A stretch of 64,000 nucleotides of DNA from Vibrio rumoiensis (GTDB taxonomy: Bacteria; Pseudomonadota; Gammaproteobacteria; Enterobacterales; Vibrionaceae). Location: assembly GCF_002218045.2 (NCBI RefSeq), contig NZ_AP018686.1:248001-312000 (forward strand), read 5' to 3'. A model generated the notes under the pieces. That model searched no databases and was not told the origin of the DNA. It saw only the letters and a program-made list of their open reading frames with translations. Shown here piece after piece: positions 1-9,062 of this stretch. Position numbers and translations under genes: made by a program. Every line of letters starts with the position of its first letter. Within the stretch, counting starts at the first letter, position 1.

Positions 1-2
1 GA

Positions 3-494
3 TATTCCGAAGAAAGAAAAGCTGCCATCTTGAAGAAGCTACTGCCACCGCATAACAAAACCATTCCAGAAGTTGCTGCGGAGGATTACATCAGCGAAGC
101 AACGTTATACAATTGGCGTAATAAACTCCGCTCCGAAGGTAAACCTGTGCCAGGTAATCAAAAAAATTCTGAACATTGGTCAGCTGAAGCCAAGTTCGCC
201 ACCGTCATCGAAACCGCCAGTTTGTCAGAAACTGAGCTTAGCCAGTATTGTCGCCAGAAAGGTTTGTACCCTGAACAAGTTAAAGCGTGGAAACTCGCTT
301 GTATCAGCGGTGCGGGTCAAGCAGAGCAATCTAAGAAAGCAGAGCAGACAGAGCGTAGAGCGAATAAAAAGCGTATCCGAAAATTGGAAGCAGAGCTGCA
401 TCGTAAAGACAAAGCCCTGGCAGAAACGGCGGCGCTATTGGTGCTGTCAAAAAAGCTCAAGGCCTTGTATGGGAGCGACAGCGAGGAGGACTGA
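3..494 (+). CDS. IS3-family transposase OrfA (5' partial)
   Basis: DNA-binding half of an IS3 transposase. The frame is open from base 3 and reads YSEERKAAILKKLLPP before the first possible internal start (TTG at 30). This aligns with the OrfA N-terminus of the element at 56082-57691 (MSRYPQERKEAILKKLLPP), so only a few N-terminal residues are missing. The N-terminal part holds a helix-turn-helix (EVAAEDYISEATLYNW). A charged, probably coiled-coil C-terminal segment ends LLVLSKKLKALYGSDSEED. A slippery A AAA AAG site near the end probably fuses it to OrfB by -1 frameshifting. Confidence 0.85.
   Translation, partial: YSEERKAAILKKLLPPHNKTIPEVAAEDYISEATLYNWRNKLRSEGKPVPGNQKNSEHWSAEAKFATVIETASLSETELSQYCRQKGLYPEQVKAWKLACISGAGQAEQSKKAEQTERRANKKRIRKLEAELHRKDKALAETAALLVLSKKLKALYGSDSEED
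449..455 (+). other. Slippery heptamer for programmed -1 frameshift (orfA/orfB)
   Basis: The heptamer A AAA AAG is in the correct phase: orfA reads TCA AAA AAG CTC here. Slipping back one base puts the ribosome in the orfB frame, which has no stop between this point and the orfB ATG at 506. IS3-family elements are known to make an OrfAB fusion transposase this way. The other IS3 element in the window keeps the same heptamer at 57179-57185 on the minus strand. Confidence 0.75.
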
Positions 495-505
495 CTCCTC
501 TCGAT

Positions 506-1561
506 ATGCGCGAGACATTACTGGCGCTTTTTGATGAAGCGGTTGCTAATGGCGCGCCTCAGTACAAGGCTGCAGACCTCATGCAAGTTCCACAGCGAAC
601 CTTGCGCCGCTGGCGTACGTCACAGGGTCATGTGTTGCCCGATCTTCGTCGTCTGGCTATCAGACCAGAGCCCAAAAACAAGCTGTCAGAGAAAGAGCGT
701 CAGCATATTTTGAATGTCTGCAATGAGGCCGACTATGCCAACTTACCCCCCAGTCAAATCGTGCCAAAACTGGCCGATCAGGGAGAATATATCGCCAGCG
801 AGTCAAGCATATATCGTGTGCTGAAAGATAACGACCAACTGCATCATCGAGGACGGACGAAACCGCCACAGCCTACGACGGAGCCCGCTTCTCATGTGGC
901 GACAAAGCCCAATGAGATCTGGACTTGGGATATCAGTTATCTGCCCGCGAAGGTTCGTGGTCTGTACTGGTACCTTTATATGGTCATTGATATCTACAGT
1001 CGCAAAATTGTGGGTTGGGAAGTCCATGACTGCGAATGCGGAACGCTTGCTTCTCAGCTGATTGAGCGAGCCACCTTCAGTGAACGCTGTTTCGTGAAGC
1101 CTCATTATTTACATTCTGACAACGGGGCTCGCATGAGGTCACTCACCTTGCGTGCAAAGCTTGATGAAATGGGCATCCGAACGTCCTTCAATCGTCCGGG
1201 CGTGAGTAATGACAATGCCTATTCAGAGTCATTGTTCCGTACAGCCAAGTACCGGCCTAACTATCCGGAGCATGGCTTCGAAACGCTGGCAGACGCACGT
1301 GAATGGATACTGAATTTTGTAAACTGGTACAACAACGAGCATCACCACAGTGCGATTAAGTTCGTCACTCCAGCAGAAAGACACAGAAACTTAGATACAA
1401 CAGTGCTGGCGAAGCGACATACTGTGTATCAGCAGGCGAAAGCCAAGCATCCTGAACGTTGGGCAAGGGAGACTCGCGACTGGTCACCCGTTGGTTCGGT
1501 AACACTCAACCCCAAAAGCGCAGACAATAATGAACATGGCGGTCAAAAAAGAGCCGCATAA
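506..1561 (+). CDS. IS3-family transposase OrfB (DDE integrase)
   Basis: Catalytic half of the transposase, 351 residues. An N-terminal HTH_21-like region is followed by an rve/RNase H-fold integrase core. The three catalytic acidic residues sit in WTWDIS, HSDNG and the glutamate of NAYSESLFRT. The conserved tail WYNNEHHHSAIKFVTPAERH follows, as in other IS3 OrfB proteins. It lies in the -1 frame relative to OrfA with a 12 bp gap between stop and ATG. The active product is probably the OrfAB fusion made at the slippery site at 449. No internal stop is seen, so the transposase may be functional. Confidence 0.9.
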   Translation: MRETLLALFDEAVANGAPQYKAADLMQVPQRTLRRWRTSQGHVLPDLRRLAIRPEPKNKLSEKERQHILNVCNEADYANLPPSQIVPKLADQGEYIASESSIYRVLKDNDQLHHRGRTKPPQPTTEPASHVATKPNEIWTWDISYLPAKVRGLYWYLYMVIDIYSRKIVGWEVHDCECGTLASQLIERATFSERCFVKPHYLHSDNGARMRSLTLRAKLDEMGIRTSFNRPGVSNDNAYSESLFRTAKYRPNYPEHGFETLADAREWILNFVNWYNNEHHHSAIKFVTPAERHRNLDTTVLAKRHTVYQQAKAKHPERWARETRDWSPVGSVTLNPKSADNNEHGGQKRAA

Positions 1562-1615
1562 TTAGAAAATCTGGTCAACTACCTTGAAATCTACCGATAA
1601 CTCCACTCTATATAG

Positions 1616-3115
1616 TTACAATGTCACTCCACTTTTCCAGATGGCGATTTCTCTAATTTGATTGATTTCATTTTTACTTTTTTCACCATTGACGATAGCA
1701 ACGGTGGTTTTAATGAATTCTTTTAGTAATTGATCCATCGAAATGTCCTCAGAGACTAGTTTCCCAGCATTAAAATCTATCCAGTGTTTTTTCTTATCAG
1801 CGAGCTCTGAATTGGTCGCGATCTTCATTGTTGGAACAAACCCACCATAAGGTGTTCCTCTACCGGTTGAAAATAACACCATGTGACAGCCTGAAGCGGC
1901 AAGTGCGCTGGTGGCGATGGCATCATTTCCGGGTGCGTTCAATAAGTTTAAACCGGGAATAGTGATTTTTTGCGTGTAATCGAGTACATCGACGACCGGA
2001 CTCGTGCCTGACTTTTGAGTACAACCTAGAGACTTATCTTCTAAGGTAGTAATGCCTCCAGCCTTATTGCCGGGAGAGGGGTTTTCGTAAATCGGTAAAT
2101 CGTGTTTGGTGTAATAATCTTTAAAGTTATTAATCATGTTAACGATTTTATCAAACACATTATGAGTGGTTGCGCGTTGCATTAATAAGGTTTCTGCACC
2201 GAACATTTCGGGCACTTCGGTGAGTACTGTCGTTCCGCCTTGGGCGATGACATAATCTGAAAACTTACCGAGTAGTGGGTTGGCGGTGATCCCTGATAAT
2301 CCATCACTCCCGCCGCACTCAAGGCCAAAATGAATTTCGGATAACGTACCCGGTTTTCGTTTATCGTGTCGCATTGTTTCATAGAGATCTTCTAATAAGC
2401 TTCTTCCTGCGAGAATTTCATCATCGACAGATTGCGAGATCAGGCATTTAATTCTATTTGGATCGTAATCTCCCAAGCCTTGCATAAAGGTAGGGACTTG
2501 GTTGTTTTCACAGCCCAAACCTAAAATAAGTACGCCACCGGCATTAGGATGTTTGGCGATGCTTTGTAATAAATTACGAGTTGTAATGTGGTCATCGCCC
2601 AATTGAGAGCAACCAAATTGGTGTGGGAATACGTAGACGCCATCAATCTCTAGTTGAGGGTTGCTGGCTATAAATTGGTTCACCATAGTCTGGGCGATGC
2701 CGTTAACACAGCCAACCGTGGGGATCACCCATAGCTCATTACGAATTCCGACTTCGCCATTTCCGCGACGATAAATACTGACTTCGGTTTGCTCAAGGTT
2801 CGGAGTCTCGTCAGATGTAAAGGCTTTAGGCTGGTATTGGTAAGCTAATTTATCGGATAAGTTAGTTTTGCTGTTATGGCTATGAATCCAACTACCTTGC
2901 GGAATATCAGCCGTCGCATGACCAAAAGATTCCCCGTATTTCCATAACAAATCACCGGTCGTCATATCGTCTAACGCAATTTTATGACCTTTAGTAATGT
3001 CTTCTTGAAGAGTAATCAAAAGCTTGTTGGTGATCTTAATCGTCGAGCCTTTTTTTAGATCAACCAGCGCTATCACGACATTGTCTTTGGGGTGAATACG
3101 AATCCATTTTTTCAT
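1616..3115 (-). CDS. uxaA: Altronate dehydratase UxaA
   Basis: Dehydrates D-altronate to 2-keto-3-deoxygluconate in the galacturonate branch of hexuronate catabolism; cytoplasmic. The 499-residue product starts MKKWIRIHPKDNVVIAL, close to the ~495 residues of E. coli UxaA. I chose this ATG over one 42 bp upstream because GGAG precedes it at normal spacing and the extra upstream residues are not family-like. A SAF-type N-terminal domain is followed by the large UxaA/GarD domain with several conserved cysteine and histidine positions (GCSQLGDD, GLGCENNQ, GLECGGSDGLSG). It lies 92 bp downstream of uxaC on the same strand and is probably co-transcribed with it. UxaB, which would supply altronate, is not in the window. 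Confidence 0.93.
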   Translation of the reverse strand: MKKWIRIHPKDNVVIALVDLKKGSTIKITNKLLITLQEDITKGHKIALDDMTTGDLLWKYGESFGHATADIPQGSWIHSHNSKTNLSDKLAYQYQPKAFTSDETPNLEQTEVSIYRRGNGEVGIRNELWVIPTVGCVNGIAQTMVNQFIASNPQLEIDGVYVFPHQFGCSQLGDDHITTRNLLQSIAKHPNAGGVLILGLGCENNQVPTFMQGLGDYDPNRIKCLISQSVDDEILAGRSLLEDLYETMRHDKRKPGTLSEIHFGLECGGSDGLSGITANPLLGKFSDYVIAQGGTTVLTEVPEMFGAETLLMQRATTHNVFDKIVNMINNFKDYYTKHDLPIYENPSPGNKAGGITTLEDKSLGCTQKSGTSPVVDVLDYTQKITIPGLNLLNAPGNDAIATSALAASGCHMVLFSTGRGTPYGGFVPTMKIATNSELADKKKHWIDFNAGKLVSEDISMDQLLKEFIKTTVAIVNGEKSKNEINQIREIAIWKSGVTL

Positions 3116-3207
3116 CTGGCTCTCCAATCGATGCCAGAGAATTTTTGGTGGCATCATGCAAATAGGGGAAGGCTATCCGAGAAACGAATAGCCTTAGTTG
3201 AAGGCAA

Positions 3208-4623
3208 TTACTTCTTAATACCTAAGTTGAAATATTGGTTCGCATTGTTGAAGCAAATATCTTCCACCATTTTTGACAGTAGTGGCATATCCTGAGGGAC
3301 CTCACCATCTTCAACCCATTGGCCAATTAAGCGACACAATAAACGGCGGAAATATTCATGGCGGGTGTAAGAAAGGAAACTGCGGCTATCGGTCAGCATG
3401 CCAACAAAACGACTGAGTAGGCCAAGCTGCGAAAGTTGTTCCATTTGACGCAACATGCCGTCTTTTTGATCGTTAAACCACCACCCAGAGCCAAACTGAA
3501 TTTTGCCTGCGATGCCACCACCTTGGAAGTTGCCACACATGGTCGCGATGACTTCGTTATCACGTGGATTCAAACAATACAGAATGGTTTTTGGCAATGC
3601 GTCTTCAACATCGAGTGCATTGAGTAATTTAGATAGCGGGGCAGCAACTAGGGCATCGTGAATCGAATCAAAACCGACATCCGCACCAATAAGGTTGAAC
3701 ATGCGTTGGTTGTTATTTCGTAATGCGCCAATATGGTATTGTTGAACCCAACCGCGTTGTGCGTATTGTTTGCCTAAGAAAATCAGAATGGCCGTTTTCA
3801 GTTGTGCGGCTTCTTTATCAGTTAATAATTCACCTGATAAACGTTTGGATAAAATTGAGTCTAGTTCTTGTTCGCTGGCGTTTTCAAAGACCACAGTATC
3901 AAGGGCGTGATCAGAAATGCAGCAGCCATGAGCTTCAAAATAGTCCAAACGGATAGTGAGTGCATCGCACAGATGGTAGAAGCGTTGAATCTCAATGTTG
4001 GTGAGCTTGCCAAGCTTGCTCAAGTATTCTGAGTAGTCTTCTGCGTTAGCATTAAAGGCTTTATCTGGTCGCCAGCTAGGACGCATCTGAACATCAAAAT
4101 CTTTATCATCCATTACGATTTTGTGAGGAACCAAATCATCAATCGGGTCGTCAGTAGTGCCGACCATGCGTACATTCATTTTTTTCATAATGTTGCGCGC
4201 GGAGAATTCTGGTGAAGCCAGCATCTCATTGCACTGGTTCCACACACTTTCAGCGGTAGATTCATTTAAAATAGTATCGGTAATCCCGAAAGGACGGCGC
4301 AGTTCTAAATGGGTCCAGTGGAAGAGTGGGTTACCAATGGTTTGGGGAACAGTCTTGGCCCAGGCAAAGAATTTCTCTTTATCCGAAGCATCCCCCGTAC
4401 AAAAACGCTCTTCAATACCGTTAGTACGCATACCACGCCATTTGTAGTGATCACCTTTTAGCCAGATATCGGTTAAGTTTTTAAAGCGATAATCTTCCGA
4501 AACTTGTGTTGGGGGAAGGTGACAGTGGTAGTCGATAATCGGTTGATGCGCTGCCACATTATGATAAAGCTCTTTCGCGATATTGGTTGTAAGTAAGAAA
4601 TCTTCCGTTAAAAATTTTGACAT
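3208..4623 (-). CDS. uxaC: Glucuronate/uronate isomerase UxaC
   Basis: Isomerises D-glucuronate to D-fructuronate and D-galacturonate to D-tagaturonate, the first cytoplasmic step for both sugars. The 471-residue length matches the family (E. coli UxaC, 470). The N-terminal DYHCHLPP holds the metal-site histidines of this amidohydrolase-superfamily enzyme. GNPLFHWTHLELRRPFG and the C-terminal LTDSRSFLSYTRHEYFRR are also typical. The frame is intact, unlike several neighbours. It is divergent from the GntR-family regulator, and the 177 bp gap between them holds an ExuR/UxuR-like operator, which suggests induction by hexuronate. Confidence 0.95.
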   Translation of the reverse strand: MSKFLTEDFLLTTNIAKELYHNVAAHQPIIDYHCHLPPTQVSEDYRFKNLTDIWLKGDHYKWRGMRTNGIEERFCTGDASDKEKFFAWAKTVPQTIGNPLFHWTHLELRRPFGITDTILNESTAESVWNQCNEMLASPEFSARNIMKKMNVRMVGTTDDPIDDLVPHKIVMDDKDFDVQMRPSWRPDKAFNANAEDYSEYLSKLGKLTNIEIQRFYHLCDALTIRLDYFEAHGCCISDHALDTVVFENASEQELDSILSKRLSGELLTDKEAAQLKTAILIFLGKQYAQRGWVQQYHIGALRNNNQRMFNLIGADVGFDSIHDALVAAPLSKLLNALDVEDALPKTILYCLNPRDNEVIATMCGNFQGGGIAGKIQFGSGWWFNDQKDGMLRQMEQLSQLGLLSRFVGMLTDSRSFLSYTRHEYFRRLLCRLIGQWVEDGEVPQDMPLLSKMVEDICFNNANQYFNLGIKK

Positions 4624-4670
4624 GACCTTCCACCTAAATAAAATAGATATTTCTGGTATAATATGAGATT

Positions 4671-4689
4671 AAATTGGTATAACAAGTTT
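4671..4689. promoter_or_regulatory. Putative ExuR/UxuR operator upstream of uxaC and the regulator gene
   Basis: The imperfect palindrome AAATTGGTATAACAAGTTT resembles the known UxuR/ExuR operator form AAATTGGTATACCAATTT. It lies between the divergent uxaC and the GntR-family gene. The 12-mer AATTGGTATAAC recurs exactly at 5712-5723, ahead of the TRAP and uxu genes. A nearby TATAAT (inside TGGTATAAT at 4655-4663) could be a promoter -10 element. The role is inferred from motif and position only. Confidence 0.6.
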
Positions 4690-4800
4690 GCAGATCACAA
4701 AATTAAACAATCGAAATTTATTTATATTCGATATTGGTCAGCATAATATGGTTTCCCTTGTGATAGTTTTTTTGGGTTTAATTGAATAGTTAGGTGAATG

Positions 4801-5532
4801 ATGTCTTTTGAAAACAAGCGTTTGTATCAAGTTATTGGCGAAAAATTAAAAACAAAAATACTATCTGGCCAATATCCGGTAGGGACGAAAATGCCACCGG
4901 AAAGAATTATTGCTGAAGAGCTTGGCATTAGTCGAACGGTTGTGCGTGAAGCGATGATCATGCTTGAGCTGGAAGGGTTGGTGGAAGTGAGAAAAGGCTC
5001 GGGGATTCATGTTATCTCGACGGTTTCACAGCAATCTTCTGGATTAAGTGAAAGCGAGGAAGAATTTGCCCGTTACCTTGTTGAAGAGATGAAGAAAGCC
5101 GGCCCGTTTGAGCTTTTACAAGCAAGGCAGGTGGTTGAATGTACTATTGCTTCTTTTGCTGCTAGCCAGGTTACAAAGCAAGATATTGATTTATTAGATA
5201 AAATACAGAAAGAAAGTTATCTAAATGCTGATGATACTGATTCGGCATGGGATGAGGAATTTCACATTCAACTCGGTAAAATCACCAAAAACTCGGTGCT
5301 TTCTTTAATTATTGAGCTGATTTGGTTTACCCGTAAACAAAACCCATTATGGAATCAATTACACGAGCATATCGATTCATCAAATATCAATACCTGGGCG
5401 GATGAGCACGGTGCGATTGTAAAAGCCTTACAGGTTAAAAACTCTAAGCAAGCAAAAGCTGAAATGTGGCAGCATTTAGAAAGTACTAAGCAATTTTATA
5501 TGATGCCTCTTCAGCAGAAGATACCCTTATGA
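4801..5532 (+). CDS. exuR: GntR/FadR-family hexuronate regulator (ExuR/UxuR type)
   Basis: Transcriptional repressor of hexuronate genes, about 243 residues. An N-terminal winged helix (RLYQVIGEKLKTKILSG, ISRTVVREAMIMLELEG, VEVRKGSGIHV) is followed by an all-helical FCD effector domain. The wing sequence is almost that of E. coli ExuR (VEVRKGSGIHV). UxuR is the close alternative, so the exact name is less certain than the family. Two ATGs overlap at 4798 and 4801; the second is better spaced from the AGG upstream. It sits between the uxaC/uxaA operon and the TRAP-uxuBA genes, with matching operator-like sites on both sides. Confidence 0.85.
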   Translation: MSFENKRLYQVIGEKLKTKILSGQYPVGTKMPPERIIAEELGISRTVVREAMIMLELEGLVEVRKGSGIHVISTVSQQSSGLSESEEEFARYLVEEMKKAGPFELLQARQVVECTIASFAASQVTKQDIDLLDKIQKESYLNADDTDSAWDEEFHIQLGKITKNSVLSLIIELIWFTRKQNPLWNQLHEHIDSSNINTWADEHGAIVKALQVKNSKQAKAEMWQHLESTKQFYMMPLQQKIPL

Positions 5533-5585
5533 TAAGTATCTATTCGAAACCAAACCATTAGATATATAGTTAACCATTCAATATC

Positions 5586-5615
5586 AGCAGGTTAGTGGTT
5601 ATTCATTGACCTGCT
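5586..5615 (+). terminator. Possible terminator after the regulator gene
   Basis: A hairpin pairs AGCAGGT (5586-5592) with ACCTGCT (5609-5615) around a 16-nt loop, about 55 bp after the regulator stop. Only a short T-rich stretch follows, so this is a weak intrinsic terminator at best. Confidence 0.4.
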
Positions 5616-5710
5616 TTCGTTATATTCCTCGTGACAAACCTCTCTCCAATTGCACTCCTTTAGAACATTTCCGCACATATTGCACAAATTTAGCTCACAA
5701 AATTGCAATA

Positions 5711-5728
5711 AAATTGGTATAACATCTT
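5711..5728. promoter_or_regulatory. Putative ExuR/UxuR operator upstream of the TRAP-uxuBA genes
   Basis: AAATTGGTATAACATCTT shares the 13-mer AAATTGGTATAAC with the site at 4671. It lies in the 367 bp non-coding stretch 5533-5899, between the regulator and the TRAP operon. Apart from this motif and the weak hairpin at 5586 I see no gene or RNA in that stretch. It probably holds the promoter of the transporter operon. Confidence 0.6.
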
Positions 5729-5899
5729 AAAAGTTTAGGTCTGCTAGCATTTTTGAATTTAAAATATAAAACTACGGTTCAAAAAATTATATGCCGTGAT
5801 TATAGTCACATTAAGATACTCAATAAGGTGTTTTATTTAAGTAAGGAAACGATTGCTTATTAAGAAATATAATAATTATTGCTGTGGAAGAGTGTGCTA

Positions 5900-6400
5900 A
5901 TGAACCTAGAAGTATTTAATAAATTATTAAACCGAATATTAGAATATGCCCTCATATTTTTTATGGCAATGATGGTTTTTTCGGTTGTATGGCAGGTATT
6001 TACGCGTTTTATTTTAAACGATCCTTCAGTTTTTACCGATGAACTTTCCCGTTATTTGCTTATTTGGATTGGTATCTTAGGTGGAGCTTATACCTTCTCA
6101 ATTAAACGTCACTTAGCTTTAGAGTTGTTGGTCACTCGACTCAAGGCTAGAAATCAGCATGTTCTTAATATTGTTATTAGTTGCTTTGTTTTGTTGTTTT
6201 CTTCTGTTGCCCTAGTGTACGGCGGTTGGAACTTCATGATGACGACGCTGCATCACAATCAAGTCTCTCCTGGGTTATCTATCGGTGGGCATCAACTTTT
6301 AATTGGTTATGTCTACACGGTGGTACCGTTTTCGGGTGTCATTATCTGCTACTACGCATGTATTGATATTCTCAAATCAATATATCAAATAGTTCGCTGA
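5900..6400 (+). CDS. dctQ: TRAP transporter small permease (DctQ family)
   Basis: Small membrane subunit of a tripartite ATP-independent periplasmic transporter, 166 residues with four predicted membrane helices (for example YALIFFMAMMVFSVVWQVFTRF and the C-terminal YVYTVVPFSGVIICYYACI). The motif DELSRYLLIWIGILGGAY is typical of the family. I chose the ATG at 5900 because GGAAG precedes it at good spacing, and the residues encoded upstream of it are not family-like. The dctM gene follows after 9 bp. From the neighbours the substrate is probably a hexuronate; that is inference, not visible in this subunit. Confidence 0.88.
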   Translation: MNLEVFNKLLNRILEYALIFFMAMMVFSVVWQVFTRFILNDPSVFTDELSRYLLIWIGILGGAYTFSIKRHLALELLVTRLKARNQHVLNIVISCFVLLFSSVALVYGGWNFMMTTLHHNQVSPGLSIGGHQLLIGYVYTVVPFSGVIICYYACIDILKSIYQIVR

Positions 6401-6409
6401 GGAAATATC

Positions 6410-7767
6410 ATGACACTGGTTGATTTAATATTTACTCAAGACTACATCAATTCAATGCCTGATATGGTCTACGATTTACTGCCAATTGTGGTTCTATTTG
6501 GATCGTTAGCAATATTTTTATTAATAGGTATTCCGATTGCATTTGCGATTGGTGGCGCGGCATTACTGACAATATTCATTGATTTCCCAATTGATAAAGC
6601 GTCGATCTTAGTTTCACAACAATTAACCAATGGGCTAAATAGTTTTGGTTTATTAGCTTTGCCATTTTTTATTGTGGCTGGGAATTTAATGAATCGAGGC
6701 GGTTTAGCGAATAGGCTGATTAATTTCGCTATGTTGCTCGGCGGTAAGCTTCCAGGTTCACTGTCTCATGTGAATGTTATTGCCAATATGATGTTTGGCT
6801 CTTTATCGGGCTCTGCTGCCGCGGCTGCCGCAGCGGTTGGTGGGATAATGAAACCACTGCAAGAGAAGCATAAGTACCCGAAAGATTTCTCGACTGCGGT
6901 GAATGTTGCCTCTTGTCCAACGGGGTTGCTAATTCCACCTTCTAATATCTTGATTTTATATGCTTTAGTGAGCAGTACTTCAGTGCAGTATCTCTTTATT
7001 GCTGGTTATATTCCGGGTCTTTTAATGGGCTTGGGAATTATGATTGGTATTCTGCTATTGGGCAAAAAATACAAGATCCCACAAGAGAAAATCGTTCAAA
7101 AAGAAAAAACAATGAAAGTGATTTGGGATGCTATTCCAAGCTTATTTTTAGTGTTAATTATTATGGGCGGTATTTTAGGTGGGGCGTTTACTGCAACGGA
7201 AGCCTCAGCTATTGCGGTGGTTTATAGCTTAATTCTAGGCTTTGCTTATCGTGAATTAAAGTTTAAAGATCTAGCGCCTATCTTACTTGATAGTGTGATT
7301 ACGACTTCTATCGTATTACTGATGATTGCAACGTCTTCGGCAATGTCATGGTCTATGGCCAATGCTGATATTCCGGGTGCGATTGCAGACTTCGTTCTTA
7401 ATTATTCAACCAACCCGCTGGTTATTATGCTGCTAATGAATTTGATTTTATTAGTGGTGGGGACATTCATGGATATGTCTCCAGCGGTTCTGATCTTCAC
7501 ACCGATATTTTACCTATCGCCGTTGAGCTTGGCGTCGACCCAATTCAATTTGGCATCATCATGGTATTTAACCTTTGTATCGGCATTTGTACTCCACCAG
7601 TTGGTACGGCTCTATTTGTGGGCTGTAGTGTCTCTGGTAATAAGCTCGGCGATGTAGTGCCTAAGTTAATACCTTTATTCTTAATTATGGTTCTAACTTT
7701 GGGACTGATCATTATGGTGCCATCACTAACTATGTGGCTACCTCATTTGGCGGGATATGTATCTTAA
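6410..7767 (+). pseudogene. dctM: TRAP transporter large permease (DctM family), frameshifted
   Basis: Large membrane subunit that drives substrate uptake, probably with Na+. The frame starting at 6410 (good GAGG site) has typical DctM sequence: FGLLALPFFIVAGNLMNRGG, GSLSGSAAAAAAAVGGIM and FMDMSPAVLIFTPI. At the T-run 7508-7511 the sequence is one T short. The rest of the protein (FGIIMVFNLCIGICTPPVGTAL to LPHLAGYVS) continues in another frame to 7767. Restoring one T gives a normal-length ~450-residue protein. A sequencing error or a recent mutation fits equally well. Confidence 0.88.
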
Positions 7768-7806
7768 TAAGTTCAATAACGTAGAAACAAATAAGGGAAT
7801 AATAAT

Positions 7807-8875
7807 ATGAAACTGAATAAGTTAATGCTTGCGGGAATCTTAGCTGGAGCAACATTTACCTCTAGTGTTTATGCTCAAACATTGAAATTAGCTCATGCAC
7901 TACCCACTGAACATCCAGTTCACCAATCGTTAAGTTGGTTTGCTGACCATGTTAAAGATGAAACGAAATCTAGTGTTTATGCTCAAACATTGAAATTAGC
8001 TCATGCACTACCCACTGAACATCCAGTTCACCAATCGTTAAGTTGGTTTGCTGACCATGTTAAAGATGAAACGAAAATCAGGGTAAAAGTGTACGCCAAT
8101 GGAACGTTAGGCAATGAAACGAGCTTATTGCAAATGGTGCAAAATGGCACGGTTGCCTTTACTAAAGTGAGTGCTGCTCCGCTGGAGTCATTTTCGAAAG
8201 ATTATAAGATCATTCTCCCTTATTTATACAGCAGTGAGCAGCAGTATCGCGATGTACTGAATGGGCCTATTGGTGACAAAATTTTAGCCTCTTCTCGTGA
8301 TGACGGTTTTGTTGGCTTGGCATTCCTAGATGCGGGTGCACGTAGTTTCTATACCGATAAAGCAATCAAAACGCCTGCTGATCTGAAAGGCATGAAGATC
8401 CGTGTTCAAAACTCACCACTGGCGATTGATATCATCAAATCTCTAGGGCAACCCCGGTTCCACTACCATACGGCGAATTATATTCAGCGCTACAGCAAGG
8501 GGTAGTCGATGGGGCAGAAAACAACATTCCATCATATTACTCTTCTCGTCATTTTGAAGTGAAGAAAACCTTTCTTATGACAAGCACACCATGGTGCCAG
8601 ACGTGCTTGTGGTCTCAACTAGCGTTTGGGATGAACTGACACCTGAGCAGCAAGAAACTATCCGTAAAGTGGCAAAAGAAACGGCGAAGCAGCAAGAAGT
8701 CAACTGGAAGAACTATGTTGACCATGCAACGGCCGATCTAAAAACCAAAGGCATCACATTCATAGACAGTGATACGGCATCGTTCCAAGAAGCGGTAAAA
8801 CCTGTTTACGAGAAGTTTAAGAAAGAAAACCCAGATCTTGTCGATATGCTTAATGATATTCAAAATACTAAGTAA
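7807..8875 (+). pseudogene. dctP: TRAP transporter periplasmic binding protein (DctP family), internal duplication and two frameshifts
   Basis: Extracytoplasmic receptor of the TRAP system. A signal peptide (MKLNKLMLAGILAGATFTSSVYA) is followed by QTLKLAHALPTEHPVHQSL. The family's ligand-binding segment ADLKGMKIRVQNSPLAIDIIKSLG is present, with its conserved arginine. A 36-codon stretch that includes the signal-peptidase site is repeated exactly in tandem. Two homopolymers are each one base short: the G-run at 8446-8448 and the T-run at 8571-8573. Restoring both rejoins the frames into one protein ending LVDMLNDIQNTK. It follows dctM closely and belongs to the same operon. Confidence 0.87.
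7861..8076 (+). repeat. Exact 108-bp tandem duplication inside dctP
   Basis: Bases 7861-7968 and 7969-8076 are identical. The unit is 36 codons, so the frame is kept. It covers the end of the signal peptide and the first ~30 residues of the mature protein, giving two copies of SSVYAQTLKLAHALPTEH. Confidence 0.95.
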
Positions 8876-8907
8876 TTCAATGGTCTAGCTATACAACCGA
8901 AATAGGT

Positions 8908-8944
8908 AAGGTTCAGGTCGACGCATTAGGTTAGCCTGAGCCTT
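8908..8944 (+). terminator. Hairpin between dctP and uxuB (attenuating terminator or mRNA-stabilising stem)
   Basis: AAGGTTCAGG (8908-8917) pairs with CCTGAGCCTT (8935-8944) with one G-T wobble. The moderately T-rich sequence ATTATTTACC follows. It lies in the 187 bp gap after dctP, where a stem could protect the transporter mRNA or reduce read-through into uxuBA. Confidence 0.55.
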
Positions 8945-9062
8945 ATTATTTACCTTTAGCCAAAGAGATCCAATCAAATTACTTATTGTTTTAAGTTGGT
9001 TTAGCGCTGTAGAAGAATATTTAACAGTCAATTTAAAAACAATATGAAATGGCGAACGTATT

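Larger units (their letters stand above)
1..1581 (+). mobile_element. IS3-family insertion sequence, left end outside the window
   Basis: Two consecutive reading frames encode a helix-turn-helix OrfA and a DDE-integrase OrfB, the standard IS3 layout. OrfA is already open at the first base, so the left end lies outside the window. The right end is placed near 1571-1581 (CTGGTCAACTA) by comparison with the better-defined element at 56082-57691, whose end reads GTGACAACTA. The two elements are related but not identical at protein level, so they are different IS3 members. The uxaA stop codon lies only about 35 bp beyond the right end. Confidence 0.8.

Noticed and set aside
506..1105. Opposite-strand frames at 660-869 and 803-1105 inside the IS3 transposase
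   Set aside because: Antisense to a well-supported transposase, with no family features.
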